DNA of 64,000 bases, taken from Calendula officinalis (lineage: Eukaryota > Streptophyta > Magnoliopsida > Asterales > Asteraceae). The DNA lies in the NCBI GenBank assembly GCA_963853835.1, contig OY970820.1, forward strand, positions 51,828,407-51,892,406, given 5' to 3'. The notes beneath the pieces were generated by a model that was given only the letters and a program-made list of their open reading frames with translations, did not search any database and was not told where the DNA came from. The position numbers and the translations under genes are program-made. Positions 1 to 11,728 of this stretch are shown one piece after another (the first letter of the stretch is position 1; each line of letters starts with the position of its first letter).

Positions 1-2668
1 CTGCTGGCGGTGAGATAGAGTAATGATCCAATGATTCCTCTATAGAATGTGACATCCACTGACTTACCAGTGATGTCAGCATCTAAATTGTTTGGAGGAG
101 CCATTGGTGTTTTCATGGATGATGATGAATTCATATCGAATTTCGTTAAAAGATCTTTGATATATTTTTCTTGATTTATAAAAATACCATTTTTAGATTG
201 CTTAACTTGTAAGCCAAGAAAATATGTCAATTCACCCGTCATACTCATCTCATACTTCGTAGACATAAGTTTTGAAAAACGTCTACAAAGTTTTTCATCA
301 GTAGCACCAAAAATTATGTCATCCACATAAATTTGAACAAGAATGATATCACCTTTGATTTTGCGAATGAATAAGGTTTTATCAATCTTTCCCCTGGTGA
401 AATCATTTGCTATGAGGAACGTGGAGAGTGTATCATACCATGCACGAGGAGCTTGTTTCAACCCATACAGCGCTTTATCCAGTTTAAACACATAGTCTAA
501 ATACTTAGGATTTTCAAACCCTGGTGGTTGTTTAACATACACTTCCTCTTGCAGTTTCCCGTTTAAGAAAGCACTCTTCACGTCCATCTGAAAAACTGTG
601 AAGTCTTTGTAAGCAGCGTAGGCTAGAAATATTCTAATAGCCTCAAGCCTAGCTACTGGAGCAAATGTTTCATCGAAATCGATTCCTTCCTCTTGTCTGT
701 ATCCTTGTGCAACAAGTCTAGCTTTGTTGGGAATAACTACACCTTCTTCATCCATTTTATTCCTAAATACCCATTTAGTACCAATTATTGTCTTTCCAGC
801 TGGTGGAGGCACCAGCTGCCATACTTTGTTGACCTCGAATTGGTTAAGTTCTTCCTGCATCGCCTGAATCCAGCTTGAGTCTTCTAAAGCAGCCTTAATA
901 TTTTTCGGTTCTTCAGTTGCTAGAAAAGAAGACCATAAGCAAAGATTGCATGATGCTTTACTTCTAGTGACTACTCCCTGCTGTGGATCTCCAATGATTA
1001 ACTCAATTGGATGTTCTGAGGTCCACTTAGATTGAGCAGCAGCAGTAGAAGAGGAAGATTCAGCAGAATTAGATCCTTGTTGAGCGGCTGACTGCTCAGC
1101 AGGATGAATTACTTCATTTTGAACTGATCTTGAAGTATGAAGAGGTGGCTTAGAAGTAGCCTTGGATGATGCTCTAACTCTTGGAATCTCTTGTTGAACA
1201 GCTGCAATGTCCACAAGATATGTAGGAGCATCATGGAATGTCTCATCTGATTCATTTATGGGAACATCAAAGAGATTTAAAGCATCGGAGAATGCTTCAG
1301 TTGTATCATCAGGGGATGATTCAGCTGATCTCAGAAATGCATCAGACGAGTCAGCAGAGGAGGGGTTCAAAGCTTTTGAGTGTTCTTCAAAAGTAACATT
1401 TATGGACTCTTCCAATGTTTGTCTTCTTTTGTTGAAAACTCTATATGCTTTGGATAGAGTGGAGTATCCCAAGAAAATGGCTTCAACAGCTTTAGAGTCA
1501 AATTTACTCAGCTGATCTCTTGTGTTTAACACAAAACACACACAGCCAAACACGTGAAAGAAACCGATGAAAGGTTTCCTCTGACGGAAAATCTCATAAG
1601 AAGTCTTTTTGTGTCTCTTCACATAGAGAGACCTATTCTGAGTAAAACAAGTTGTGTTAACAGCCTCTGCCCAAAATTGCTTAGGCATGTTTGACTCAGC
1701 AAGCATTGTTCTTGCAGCTTCTATAAGGGTTCTGTTCCTTCTTTCAGCAACACCATTCTGTTGAGGTGTTCTTGCAGCTGAAAAGTTTTGGGAAATCCCA
1801 ACGTCTGAACAGAAATCTTCCAAAGTATTGTTTCTGAATTCAGTACCGTTGTCTGATCTCAGCATCTTGACTCTAGACCCGTTTAGAAGTTCCATCCTTT
1901 TGATGAACTTGATGATTTCATCAGCTGCATCACTCTTGTGGCGTAAAAATATAACCCAAGTATATCGTGAGTATTCATCAATGATAACAAGTGTATACTT
2001 CTTTCCGCCTAGACTTTCAGTGCTCATGGGACCAAAAAGATCCATATGGAGCATGTGAAGGCAGCTGTTGATGGGAAAACCTTGCTTTGATTTGAAGGAG
2101 CTTTTATGTTGTTTACCTTGTTCACATGCAGAACAAAGCTTATCCTTTTCATATTTGATTTGTGGCAGACCATTCACCAGCTGACCTCGCGCCAGCTTCG
2201 ATATATTTTTGAAGTTCAGGTGAGATAGTCTTTTGTGCCACAACCAATTCAGCTCTTCAGTAGAGTGAGAGAATAGACAGACTTCTTGATTTTGAGGATT
2301 CATGTCAAGTGTATAGACATTCTTGGTTCTGGGAGCAACTAATACTACCTTTCCATTCTTATCTGTCACCGTTCCTCTGTCTTCGTTAAAGTTCACTGAG
2401 AACTTTGCATCACAAAGTTGGCTAATGCTGATAAGATTTTGTTTCAGCCCATTTACATAACCAACTCTTGTGATTTTTATGGATCCATTAGAGATGGTTC
2501 CATAACCTTCAGTTGAGCCTCTACCATTATCACCAAAAACTACTGAGGGGCCATCACAAACTTCAAACTCTTCCAGTAGGGATTTGTAACCAGTCATGTG
2601 TCTTGAGCAACCACTGTCTAGGTACCAGACATGTTTGCTTTCATCACCCTGCACATAAGATAAAAGAG
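1..2668 (-). CDS. Ty1/copia pol polyprotein, partial (protease, integrase, reverse transcriptase)
   Basis: Reads leftward and runs off the left window edge with no stop that I found, so about 890 codons of pol appear open. In order: an aspartic protease start (WYLDSGCSRHMTG near 2600), a GAG-pre-integrase zinc region (LWHKRLSHLNF then CSACEQGKQHK), an integrase core with all three acidic positions (MDLFGP; LRSDNGTEF; TPQQNGVAERRN near 1750), and a reverse transcriptase that starts around WVFRNKMDEEG and carries the YVDDIIFGAT catalytic motif near 310-330. The window ends just after the YRGIIGSLLYL region that leads to RNase H. The frame differs from the upstream gag frame; the shift falls in an A-rich stretch near 2670. 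The long gag and the order integrase before RT say copia; a SIRE/Maximus-type lineage is an inference. Confidence 0.9.
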
Positions 2669-5056
2669 TTAGTTCTTTTTGGGAACCCACACCTCGGTGG
2701 GTCCTTGTGACTTCCCGCTGGGATTCACAGAAGTTGGCTTTTCAGTAGGCTCACATACTGAAGTTGGGGAAGGTCTCAAGCATGTGCTGTCACACTCGCT
2801 TGCCATGTGCCCACGATCTCCACACTTATAGCATTTTCTGTTTCTTTGCAGTAGAGTAGAGGGCGAGGCAGTCGGATTGGGAACTGGACCCAAAATACCC
2901 TTTATTTTCTGATTATCAGAGATAGTCAGAGTTTGAACAAGTGATGTCAGCTTGATGACCTTTCCTTTCAGCCGTCTAACAGACACAGCTGAAGAAGGAC
3001 TTGGAGTGTTCTTAGACACACTCTTACCTTTGTTCTTTGCAGCTCGAGTACGAACTCCAACTGGCTCACCCTTGGAGGGTGTAAGAACAGTTTTCTTTCC
3101 TTTTGTTCTTCTAGTCTTCTGCTGAGATCTAGCAGAAGAGGCAGCAGGTGCTGAACCCAAGACAGATTTTCTAGGTTCAACAATGACTATAGCGGGTGTC
3201 CTAACTACCATGGCAGAGGAGTCAGTTGATGACTCTTCAGGTTTTGGTAGACCTAACAAAGGAACCAAAAACCTATTCTTCAGCAGGCACAGAGGCATCA
3301 GCTAACGAATAGTACTATCATCTGTACTTCTGTCAGGTACAGCGGCTACAGCTAGGAAATCTCCTCCTAGTACAGCTTGTACTTGACTAGGGATTTGTGA
3401 GTTAACACATTCACTCACACGTTTGGATGAACGAGACCATGATTCACAAATCTTTTTAATTGCTTCAAGTTCTTTAACTTTTTCACTTAGATCATGTTGA
3501 AGAACTGAGTTAATAAATTTTGTTTCAGAAAGTTCTTCTTTTAAAGTTTTGTGGTCAATTAAGCGTTCTTTTAAAAATGCATTTTCACGTAGAATAACAT
3601 TATTTTTATCCAAACATTCACCTTTCAGCTGATCAATGAAGTGCAAGTCACAAATAATAGAATCAACAATTTCTTTAGCTTTAGTAGCCTCAGCGGAGAT
3701 TAGAGAGGTTACCTTTTTGTGAATAATGTTGACCCATTTATAGGAACTAGCATCATCAGCTGTAATACTTTTATCATCATCAGCACGAGCCATCAAACAC
3801 ATTGTGGCCATTTTTTCATCGTCATCAGAAGAGCTGTCACCAGAGTCAGCCCAATCATGAGTTTCAGCTACAGGACCCTTGTCAGCAGCTTTGCCTTCAA
3901 GTGCCTTCTTTTCTTCTAAAATCTTTTTGGTGAAGGCTTGTAGCTTTTTGTATTTTTCTTCAATGGACTCACCAGTTGAAGATGATGAACTAGCTTTCTT
4001 CTGCTTGCAGTCGTTAGCATAGTGTCCCTTCTTGTTGCAGTTGTAGCAAGTTATCTCAGAGATGTCAGGTGTACTTCCAGAGGGTCTGGAAGACACAGCT
4101 AATGAGATAGATCTGCTACTCGAGCCTCTAGCTGAGGAGCCAGACTTGTTTTTGAAGAATTTTCTATTTTTAACAAGTAAGGCTAGCTCAGTTATAAGGG
4201 CTTCGTTGTCTTCGTCTTCATCAACTTCTTCAATGCTGACTTCAGGCATGCTGAATAGACCACCAGCTGAAGCATTGTCAGCTTCATCATCTGATGGAGG
4301 ATATTCGATTCTGTTGGGCTTGTTTAGAGAGACAAGAGCGGTCGAAGATCCTGAGGGACTCACCTTAGAGTCCTTTGGAGGTTGAAATTTGTTGAGTACG
4401 GTTCTCTCATGGCTTAGAAACATACCATAGAGAGAGGAAAGAGTATAATATTTCAAAGTAGGAGACGTACTCATGCAAGTTATGATGGTAGCCCATTTAG
4501 AAGGTAAGGCAGCCATAAACTTATACAATTTGGACATATCGTCCTTATCAACCCCATGAGACTTCAGCTCGTTTAACAGAATGTTATACCGATTGAATGT
4601 TTGAGTGATAGTCTCACTAGGCTTGGCTTTAAACAGTTCATAATCATGTATGAGCATGTTTTTGTTATGTTCACGCACAACAGATGTGCCTTCATAAACT
4701 TCAGTCAGCCTCTCCCACATCTCTTTAAATGAATCACAAAATTGTGTATTGTGATACAGTTCATCACCAACTGCTTGAAAAAACATATCCCTTCCTTTAT
4801 TCTCAAGATGAACAAGACGTTTTTCAGCGTCTGTCTATTGAGCCTCAGATTTCACAACATAGTGTTCTGGGACTTCAGGAGTTCCAGGAATAAGGGTTTT
4901 GGGAACGTATTTTCCTATCATTATATTATCTTGAAGTTTTGGGTGATAGGTAACCATGTGGGACAACATACGCGTTTTCCACATGAGATAGTTGGTTTGA
5001 GTTAGTTTGGGAGGTTTTCCAGATGATGGAAGATCTGATGATGTAGGTTCAGCCAT
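2669..5056 (-). pseudogene. Ty1/copia gag region with in-frame stops (element A)
   Basis: One reading frame covers this span but is cut by stop codons at 4835-4837 (codon 74) and 3302-3304, and closes at 2669-2671 where pol continues in another frame. The start MAEPTSSDLPSS lies 42 bp inside the primer binding site, as expected for gag. Visible parts: an N-terminal copia gag segment (LTQTNYLMWKTRML), the UBN2-type gag core (FKEMWERLTEVYEG, NRYNILLNELKSHG), a CCHC zinc knuckle CYNCNKKGHYANDC near 4020-4060, a coiled-coil-like stretch near 3430-3700, and a second knuckle CYKCGDRGHMASEC near 2790-2840. Gag packages the element RNA. The stops make this copy unable to produce full gag without readthrough. 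The stop near 3302 could be a natural gag-pol boundary; the one at codon 74 cannot. Confidence 0.85.
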
Positions 5057-5097
5057 AACAGATGCTCAAAATTGATGGAAAAACAATTTTGACACCT

Positions 5098-5109
5098 GCT
5101 CTGATACCA
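5098..5109 (-). other. Primer binding site of copia element A
   Basis: On the minus strand this reads TGGTATCAGAGC, the usual plant complement to the 3' end of initiator methionine tRNA. It starts 2 bp inside the LTR end at 5112, the normal position for priming minus-strand DNA synthesis. Confidence 0.9.
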
Positions 5110-5111
5110 GT

Positions 5112-6079
5112 TGTTGGATCCCAACAACACAACCGTGTTGCGTTATGACCGAGTAACGAAGATACGATAGGTAAATAACAACAAGATTTCAATGATTAAG
5201 AGTTTTATTAAAAACAGCTTAATACAATACAGAGTTTGCGGAAATAGATAGTACACACTACCTAAAACTCTATACTGGAGTTGACACTTTAGACCGCTCA
5301 ACCTAGAAGAGTATACACTGAGAGTTATATCAGCTGATACTAACAGCTGATATTAATGCCTTAGTAATAACTATGGAGGAGTTAATACTTAGACAATAAC
5401 TAACTCTCAGAGAATGTTCTTGTGCTTATGTTTTCTAGGGTATTCTAAAGGTTGTTTAAATGCAAGCATTTACGTCTATATTTATAGCCCAAGATCCATG
5501 TTCCTTAGACCACAAGTTTGACGACGTGTAAACATATTATTCGTCGATGTAGACTTGCCATGGATCATTAAATGCTATTGCACAAGTTATTGTCCCGAGT
5601 GTACTTTGTGTCCACTTCTTCCGGTACCTTTTCTGACGCACAGTGAAAGGTGTACTACACAAGTACAGAAGTTGTTGACTTTCTCTTTACATGCTCGAGG
5701 GACAAACGATGAAGTTGTACTGACATTATCTTCTATTCCAAAATAGAAGATCTTCATCATTTTCTTCTTCTTTGAGCGGGAAAGGGAAATGTTCAAGGTG
5801 TCAATGAACATTTCCTTTAAGTCTTCATCTGCAGCAGGTACTATCAGCTGATTCGACAATCAGCTGAATAGTCTTCTTCTTGTCTTTGTCCTTTGGTCGT
5901 AGACTTCGAATGAACTCTCATTAATAGCTGCTGATTTGAATTGTATCCTAAAGCTAAGTACGTACTCAGCTGAAGGTTTATTGTATATACTTGCTTCAGC
6001 TGAGATACATACTTCAGCTGTTGTTTATTCTTCTTGGCTATCGAGCATCAAATCTTATTTACTTAGTCTTGGGACTAAC
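5112..6079 (-). mobile_element. 5' LTR of copia element A
   Basis: 968 bp that read TGTTAG...CCAACA on the minus strand, ending 2 bp before the primer binding site. The outer boundary falls exactly where the gag reading frame of element B is broken (after GEMVYV), so element A inserted into B. The partner LTR lies left of the window. The five bases next to the outer end (6080-6084, TATAC) are the expected half of a target duplication; the other half is outside the window. Confidence 0.8.
5477..5486 (-). promoter_or_regulatory. TATA box of copia A LTR
   Basis: On the minus strand the sequence reads TATAAATATA in an otherwise mixed context in the middle of the LTR, about 370 bp before the primer binding site. 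This fits the U3/R boundary of a copia LTR; no transcript data are available here. Confidence 0.55.
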
Positions 6080-7113
6080 ATATACCATCTCTCCTCTATC
6101 ATTTTGACCTCCCGATCTATTTCGATTTAAGAATTTTTTGTATCTTGTGGCTAATAGAGCCATACTTTCAGAGAGTTCTTTTATATCATCATTTTCACCT
6201 TCTCCTGGATTGGATTCACGTTCTTCGAAATCACCGTCTTCAACATTTTCAAATCTTTCATCATCAGCATCGTTTGGATCGACAACGTTTTCCACCTTTG
6301 CTTTCAGTGCTCTGCGAGATGACTTGGAAGAGCTTGAAATGAGGGCAGATGAAGTAGGAGTTTCATTCAGATCATCATACATCTTGTTTTCATTTTCAAA
6401 GTTCATCAGTGTACTGTAGATATTTCTCTTGTTCATATCTCTCATCTGACCAGAGGTTCTTAGCACTGTGGACACAACCCAATATTTTGGAAGAATTTCC
6501 AAAAATTTGTACATTAACTCTTGAACATCTTTGTGAATGCCGAACTCCCTTAATTCATTTATGAGGATGGTGAATCTTCTGTAGGACATGTTGAGTGTTT
6601 CACCTTTGATGACCTTGAATGCTTCATACTTTTGATTTAACATCGCTTTTCTGCTAGCCTTAACTTCATCGGTTCCTTCATAAGATGTTATCAAAATATC
6701 TCATATCTCTTTGGCAGTTTAACACTCTTTTACAGTGATAAGAATGTGATTTGGGAGGGATGTTTGAAGGAGGAACCGGATTTCAGCATCTAAACCCGCT
6801 AACTTTTTGTCTGTCTCTCTGACCATTGATCTTTTGGTTTGGGTTCTTCAAAATCAGAAAGATCTTCTTCTTCATCTTCATCTTCGTCTTTATCGTCACT
6901 CTCCTCCTTCTTCTTCTTCTTCTTGGAAATGGTCGTACTTGGAACAAACATTTTTGGAATGTATGGACCATTGATAAGAATATCTGGTCCCATGTCATTT
7001 TGATGTTCGACAAATCCCATAAAACGGATTTTCCACATACCAAAATCGTCATCAGTAAACACAGGGGCATTTGTCTTCGAACCAAGATTCATTTGAGATA
7101 ACTTTTCACCCAT
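6080..7113 (-). pseudogene. Ty1/copia gag fragment, split by insertion (element B)
   Basis: Two minus-strand frames encode one gag. The first (from 7113, MGEKLSQMNLGS) has the N-terminal copia gag segment FGMWKIRFMGFVEHQ and then a Lys/Asp/Glu-rich low-complexity stretch. A frame break near 6700-6800, including stops, leads to the second (MITSYEGTDEVKASR...), with the UBN2-type core (YRRFTILINELREFG, MYKFLEILPKYW) and an acidic tail ending at GEMVYV. The frame is then cut off by the LTR of element A at 6079. The zinc knuckle and pol would lie beyond element A, outside the window. It is a different family from element A: the proteins share the fold but little identity. Confidence 0.8.
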
Positions 7114-7161
7114 TTCAAATCAGTAAGTAAGCAGATCAGCATTTATGAATTAATTGTCCCT

Positions 7162-7173
7162 GCTCTGATACCA
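7162..7173 (-). other. Primer binding site of copia element B
   Basis: Minus strand TGGTATCAGAGC, complementary to initiator methionine tRNA, 2 bp from the LTR end at 7176 and about 50 bp before the gag start. Confidence 0.88.
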
Positions 7174-7175
7174 AT

Positions 7176-8159
7176 TGTTAGTCCCGGACAGGTGAAAAAT
7201 AACACCTATACGCTTTCACTGATCAATTTAAATTTTATGGAGACACTCAACACTTTTTAAACTTTTCTTTATTAATCAATAATGATACAATAAAGATGCA
7301 AGCAGTTTGCGGAATAGCTAAGAACACTAAACTGCTTGCATGTGATAGACAACAACAGATATAATCTAAGACAAGTTTATGATCAACAAATGATCAAGCA
7401 CAAGACCAGACACTTTTGTTATACATATTCAATTCTCGAATCAGATAACTAGAGTTAACTAGTGGTTTACACTCTGCTCAAGGGAATAAAGTTCTAGGGT
7501 AATTTTAGCAGCGTGTAACCTTGTTGGGTGCACACATAAATCGATCGTCTAAGTCCTCAATTTATATCATTGGGAAACGTAGAGCCAAAGGAATGATCGA
7601 TCGATTCCACATGTGAGAATTCCATTGGTGCAGAGGATATATCATGGGACTCGCACAATTAACGGAATTCTGACAGTACTTTATGTCGTCTTGTGATCGC
7701 TGATATCTTCCAGAAGATTTGCAAGATATTCTCATAATCAGCGATGCACAAACTTGTGCTTTACTTGTTTCTTTCTATGACACTGAAACTTCCAGCCTAT
7801 GTACACTTCTGGTGGCCATGAGTCTTCGGATACTCATGCTTCTTCAGATGGCCTTCAGCTTCAGTGACCTTCACTAAGAGTTTTGCTTAGAGAAGTATTT
7901 GTTCAATGGTTCAGCGTTTTGTCCATTGCACTGAACTTGTTACACTATCTGATATGTTAACCAGTATCTGATTCCGTACGGGGAACTGATCTTTGTTTCA
8001 GATAGTGATCAGATAGTGTAACTAGGTAACTGAAATCCGAACTGATCAGATACATTTACCCACAATCTGAGGAACTAATCCTCAGATTGTCTTCCTTTTA
8101 TTTTCCTTTTTGTCTTCATTAAATCTGTTCAGTGGGGGATGTTTTTCAGCGACCCAACA
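7176..8159 (-). mobile_element. 5' LTR of copia element B
   Basis: 984 bp; on the minus strand it starts TGTTGGGTCGCTG and ends CCGGGACTAACA, next to the primer binding site. A TATAAATT box on the minus strand (7559-7566) is a likely promoter. The bases just outside (8160-8164, TGTTA) should be half of the target duplication; the partner is outside the window. Beyond 8159 the sequence changes to host-like AT-rich DNA. Confidence 0.78.
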
Positions 8160-8402
8160 TGTTACATGTGTGTATAAATCTAATCAACGGTTTGAGCTCC
8201 AAATGAATATATACATTAATAGATAAAAGTAAAAATTTTGGGCTATATAGAAGGATGGACCATATTCATGGACATCTAGTAAACACCCATGTGGCTAGTC
8301 CAATTTTATAATTGAGCGAATTACATGGAAGTTCTTATGTTTTGTCACTTATTAACAACATACTCTAAGTTGGTTTATTACACTAGACATCCTTAGTGTA
8401 TG

Positions 8403-9314
8403 TAATTTGTTACACTGGTGGTTCCTACCGCCGTTAAAACTTTCGAATGACCAAACTACCCTTCTGGCATTTTGTAATAAAGTGAAGTTAAAAGACTGCG
8501 AATATAATAAGTTGTAATCCACAAGAACTATCCGTGAAAGTTACTTTATAAATTGATTTGTTTTTCTCTTTTATCCGTATTTTCCCACCATGTTAGACTC
8601 ACCACTCACCTCTATTTATTTGACTTTAAAGCTCTATGAATATATAACCATTATCCTCACCACCCCAACCCTTGAGAAGTCGATCCATCCCCAACACATA
8701 CCTTTAGGTTCCTTCTCCAGTTGTTCCGCCGCATGTGACGTTCTATCGACATTCGTCTACAAGACACTAACTCCTCTGACAACCTGCATTAGCCATTAAT
8801 TTTCAGACTTAGGGTTTAAAAGATCTAGGTTTTCAACCGATGTGGCAGGATTGAGATTTTATAAATCTAGGGCTTCCCAACTTCTAGAGTTGGAATCCTC
8901 TACTGCAACCTACGACAGATTGTTTTATAGATTTGTAAGTTGCATAACGATTTTTGTGGTTGTAATTGGTTGTTTTATAAAATGGGTTTTTATTATTGAT
9001 ATTGTCTGAATTAATTGTCTGGTTTTATTTATATTGGTTTCAATTATTTGACTAGAGGTGTTGGCACGAGATGGTTGCTGGGAAGGTTTGACGATGAGGG
9101 GAACAATAAAAGAGAGAGAAAATAAAAATAAAAAAATGGAAATAAAAAATGAAAAAGAAATCAATTAATTGAAATAATTTCACGGATGGACCCTTGGTTT
9201 ACCAATTGTTACATACATAGTCCTTTATGTTCGTTTTATTACAAAATACCAAAAGAGTAGTTTAATCATTTATTTCTTTTAGCGACAGTAAGAACCACCA
9301 ACGTAATAAACTAC
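8403..9314. mobile_element. Non-autonomous element with about 150-bp inverted repeats
   Basis: The left arm (about 8403-8552) and the right arm (about 9165-9314) match as inverted repeats over most of their length: CTGGTGGTTCCTACCGCCG on the left faces GCGACAGTAAGAACCACCA on the right, and both contain the phrase TTTTGTAATAAA and a copy of ATCCGTGAAA. The inside (8553-9164) has no convincing coding capacity; a 69-codon frame at 8590 has no recognisable domain. The class (fold-back, MULE-like or other) is not settled because I could not find a clean target duplication. Confidence 0.55.
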
Positions 9315-11151
9315 CGTTCAGAACAATAATTTTTTTTCCCAGATTGAAATCGCTTTATATTTTATTTTATACATAATAAAGGGATATGCAAAAAGATCTG
9401 TTAATGTTTTCGAAAGTTGTAAAGTATACATCATGTTGAATAGGAAAGTTCACATGGTATAGAGGTAATGTATTATGGGCTTATATTCATTTTTGTTTGA
9501 GGGTGGAGTTCATTTTGTATCAATTGGGAAAATTCTGTTTTCAAGGATAGTTGTTATCATCATGATTTTGATCATTGCAGTCAATTTGCATCGATTTCGA
9601 TCCGGTTTGTTCATATGATGGTAAGATGTTAATATGATCTGATATCTTGATTGGCTTGGCTTGATTAAATGCTTAAAAATATTAGTACACTAAATTTGTT
9701 TAAAATAACTAATGAGCTAACTAAATAAGGGGTGTTTGGTTGGAGGTGTCAGGAATTGGAGAATGGTAAAAGTAATGAAAAATATTACTTGGTTTTCTAT
9801 AATACTATATTGATTACCTACTAGCGGATACTTAGGCATTCCTCAACAAATTAGGAATAATGGAATTTTATTATTCAAATGAATTACACACACATAAACA
9901 TACATAAATACATACACACATATACACATACATAAATACATATGCACGCACATACACACACACACATACACACTAAGCAATGTTAGTTAGTTGAACAAGC
10001 AATGTTAATAAGTTAACAAATACTATGGAACGATTATTACATTCCTGGACATTAATTCTTTGTGACTGAATAACAAAAACTCTTAAGTACGTCTAATATC
10101 AGCATAATCTGTGTAATGTATTTTGCTAAATACTAAATGTATTATAATAAAATAAATATCTTTATATTTATATATAAAGCAAATTACAAATTCCTTCCAT
10201 GTGATATATACCGAAATTTAGGTTTCGTTCCTAACTATCTGAAGCATTCCGGCCAACAGAGGAACCAAAGAAGGCGTGGCGTGCCATCTGTATCTCCAAT
10301 TGACAAGTCGTCGCTCTGCTGACTGGCGAACGGTTGGCACTTCTATTATGTAACATCATATATTAATTTTCATTATGATATCAACTATATATTCAAGATA
10401 TCATGATTTTTGGGTTAATCTATATATGTTAATCATGATAGATGGGGTTAAATTGATTTGTACACCACTTTTTAACTCATTATTTAGTGATTTTGTGTCA
10501 CCTTCCATAATAAAAATAAACGTATATTGAACGTTAATACAAAATTGGGGAAGAGAGAATATAATCTTGGCCATGATGATCAAGGGAAGCCCGAACATGG
10601 TGGTGTTGTAGGCTGGTGGAAACATGACCCACACATGTGGATCCTGTACCGTTAAAGTTTTGAATCAACGGCTGAGATGTGTTTGGGGTCCATGAACATG
10701 ATGTTTTACTACTTGGGATAAAGAGAAGAAAAGATAGGTGTCATAGTGGATCGTACCATATTTGGATGCCTTTTAGATGTGGTACAGCTCGTGAGTATGA
10801 GAGACCAATCGGCCAACTATACCCCCATCTGATTTGCCACGTGGGATAACAGTCATTTTCTCCATTCATATTCCCTTCCTTTATCCTTTTCAAGTGTTTG
10901 AATTTTTTATTTATAGAAATGACTCAATTATACTTTCTCACAGTCTGTTGATTATTTGAGTGTTTTCAGAGCGAATGTGGCCGTCGGTGACTAAGCTTAT
11001 AAACGATCCGAGCATTCACAATTTGTTCATTCAGCGAGAATTTGTTTATGTTCATTCGTTTAGTTAAAGAAACGAAGACAAACAACAATTTGTGTTAACT
11101 ATACAAATACTTTCCCTTAATTATTTATTTTCTTTTAGCTAATGTTACTAA
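9315..11151. other. Intergenic AT-rich DNA
   Basis: No gene seen on either strand. The only clear structure is a CA/ACATA-rich microsatellite near 9888-9976. A GGGGTGTTTGGTTGGAGG stretch at 9729-9746 looks like one end of a small DNA transposon, but no matching inverted end was found. Confidence 0.6.
9888..9976. repeat. ACACATA-type microsatellite
   Basis: Imperfect tandem ACAC/ACATA/CATA units over about 90 bp, with short TAAATA interruptions. Confidence 0.8.
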
Positions 11152-11698
11152 TGAGGAATGGTAAATATGCGACCTGCGAGGACGTCTCGGGCAGACGGAC
11201 GGAAGGGTCCGACGAATGGTATTGGGTGTGCATCCCTATATCATGATCCAAGCGATGAACGGGTTTCCTGGATAAAGTGCATCGAGCCATGAGAACATTA
11301 AATGCGACTTAAGCCCAAGACGGCTTGGGTGAAAGCTTGAGTCTTTGCACTACGGATAACAGGTTGAGCCGCAGCTCATTATCCGGAAGACTCCCACATG
11401 AACCGGATTGAAGGAAGAGGAGCGATCTGCTTCCCGCCCAATCGTCCGGTTATAAATACACATGCCCATCAAACAGCCAAGGTACGTTCACCACACACTA
11501 CATACGCACTTAGCATTCAGTACCGCCACGTCCGGTTATAAATACACATGCCCATCTAACTTGAGAATCGGAGTGTTCTCACGAGGATCACCCTCGGGGG
11601 GCATCTGACCAAGGGTTTCGGTTGTTTTCAGGTTCCACGTTCGCAGCTCGGGGAAGGTTTACCATCCGTCTCGGCTTCCCGAAGGACCGGTTTCAACA
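11152..11698 (+). mobile_element. 5' LTR of the Tat gypsy element
   Basis: 547 bp, starting TGAGGAATGGTAAATATGCG and ending GGTTTCAACA. It matches the 3' LTR closely at both ends. It differs in the middle, where a 28-bp block holding the TATAAATA box (11443-11470) is repeated at 11529-11556 and replaces a segment of about 92 bp present in the 3' LTR. Confidence 0.85.
11451..11458 (+). promoter_or_regulatory. TATA box of gypsy LTR
   Basis: TATAAATA; the corresponding box is present in the 3' LTR near 22650-22657. A second, duplicated copy lies at 11537-11544. Confidence 0.6.
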
Positions 11699-11700
11699 TT

Positions 11701-11718
11701 TGGCGCCATCCGTGGGAC
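11701..11718 (+). other. Primer binding site of the gypsy element
   Basis: TGGCGCCATCCGTGGGAC starts 2 bp after the LTR, the usual place and the usual TGGCGCC opening for plant Tat elements. I did not assign the tRNA. Confidence 0.7.
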
Positions 11719-11728
11719 CCTGATTGAA

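Noticed and set aside
8590..8799. 69-codon frame inside the inverted-repeat element
   Set aside because: No recognisable domain, no support from splice sites or composition.
9729..9746. GGGGTGTTTGGTTGGAGG as a transposon end
   Set aside because: No matching inverted end or target duplication was found nearby.
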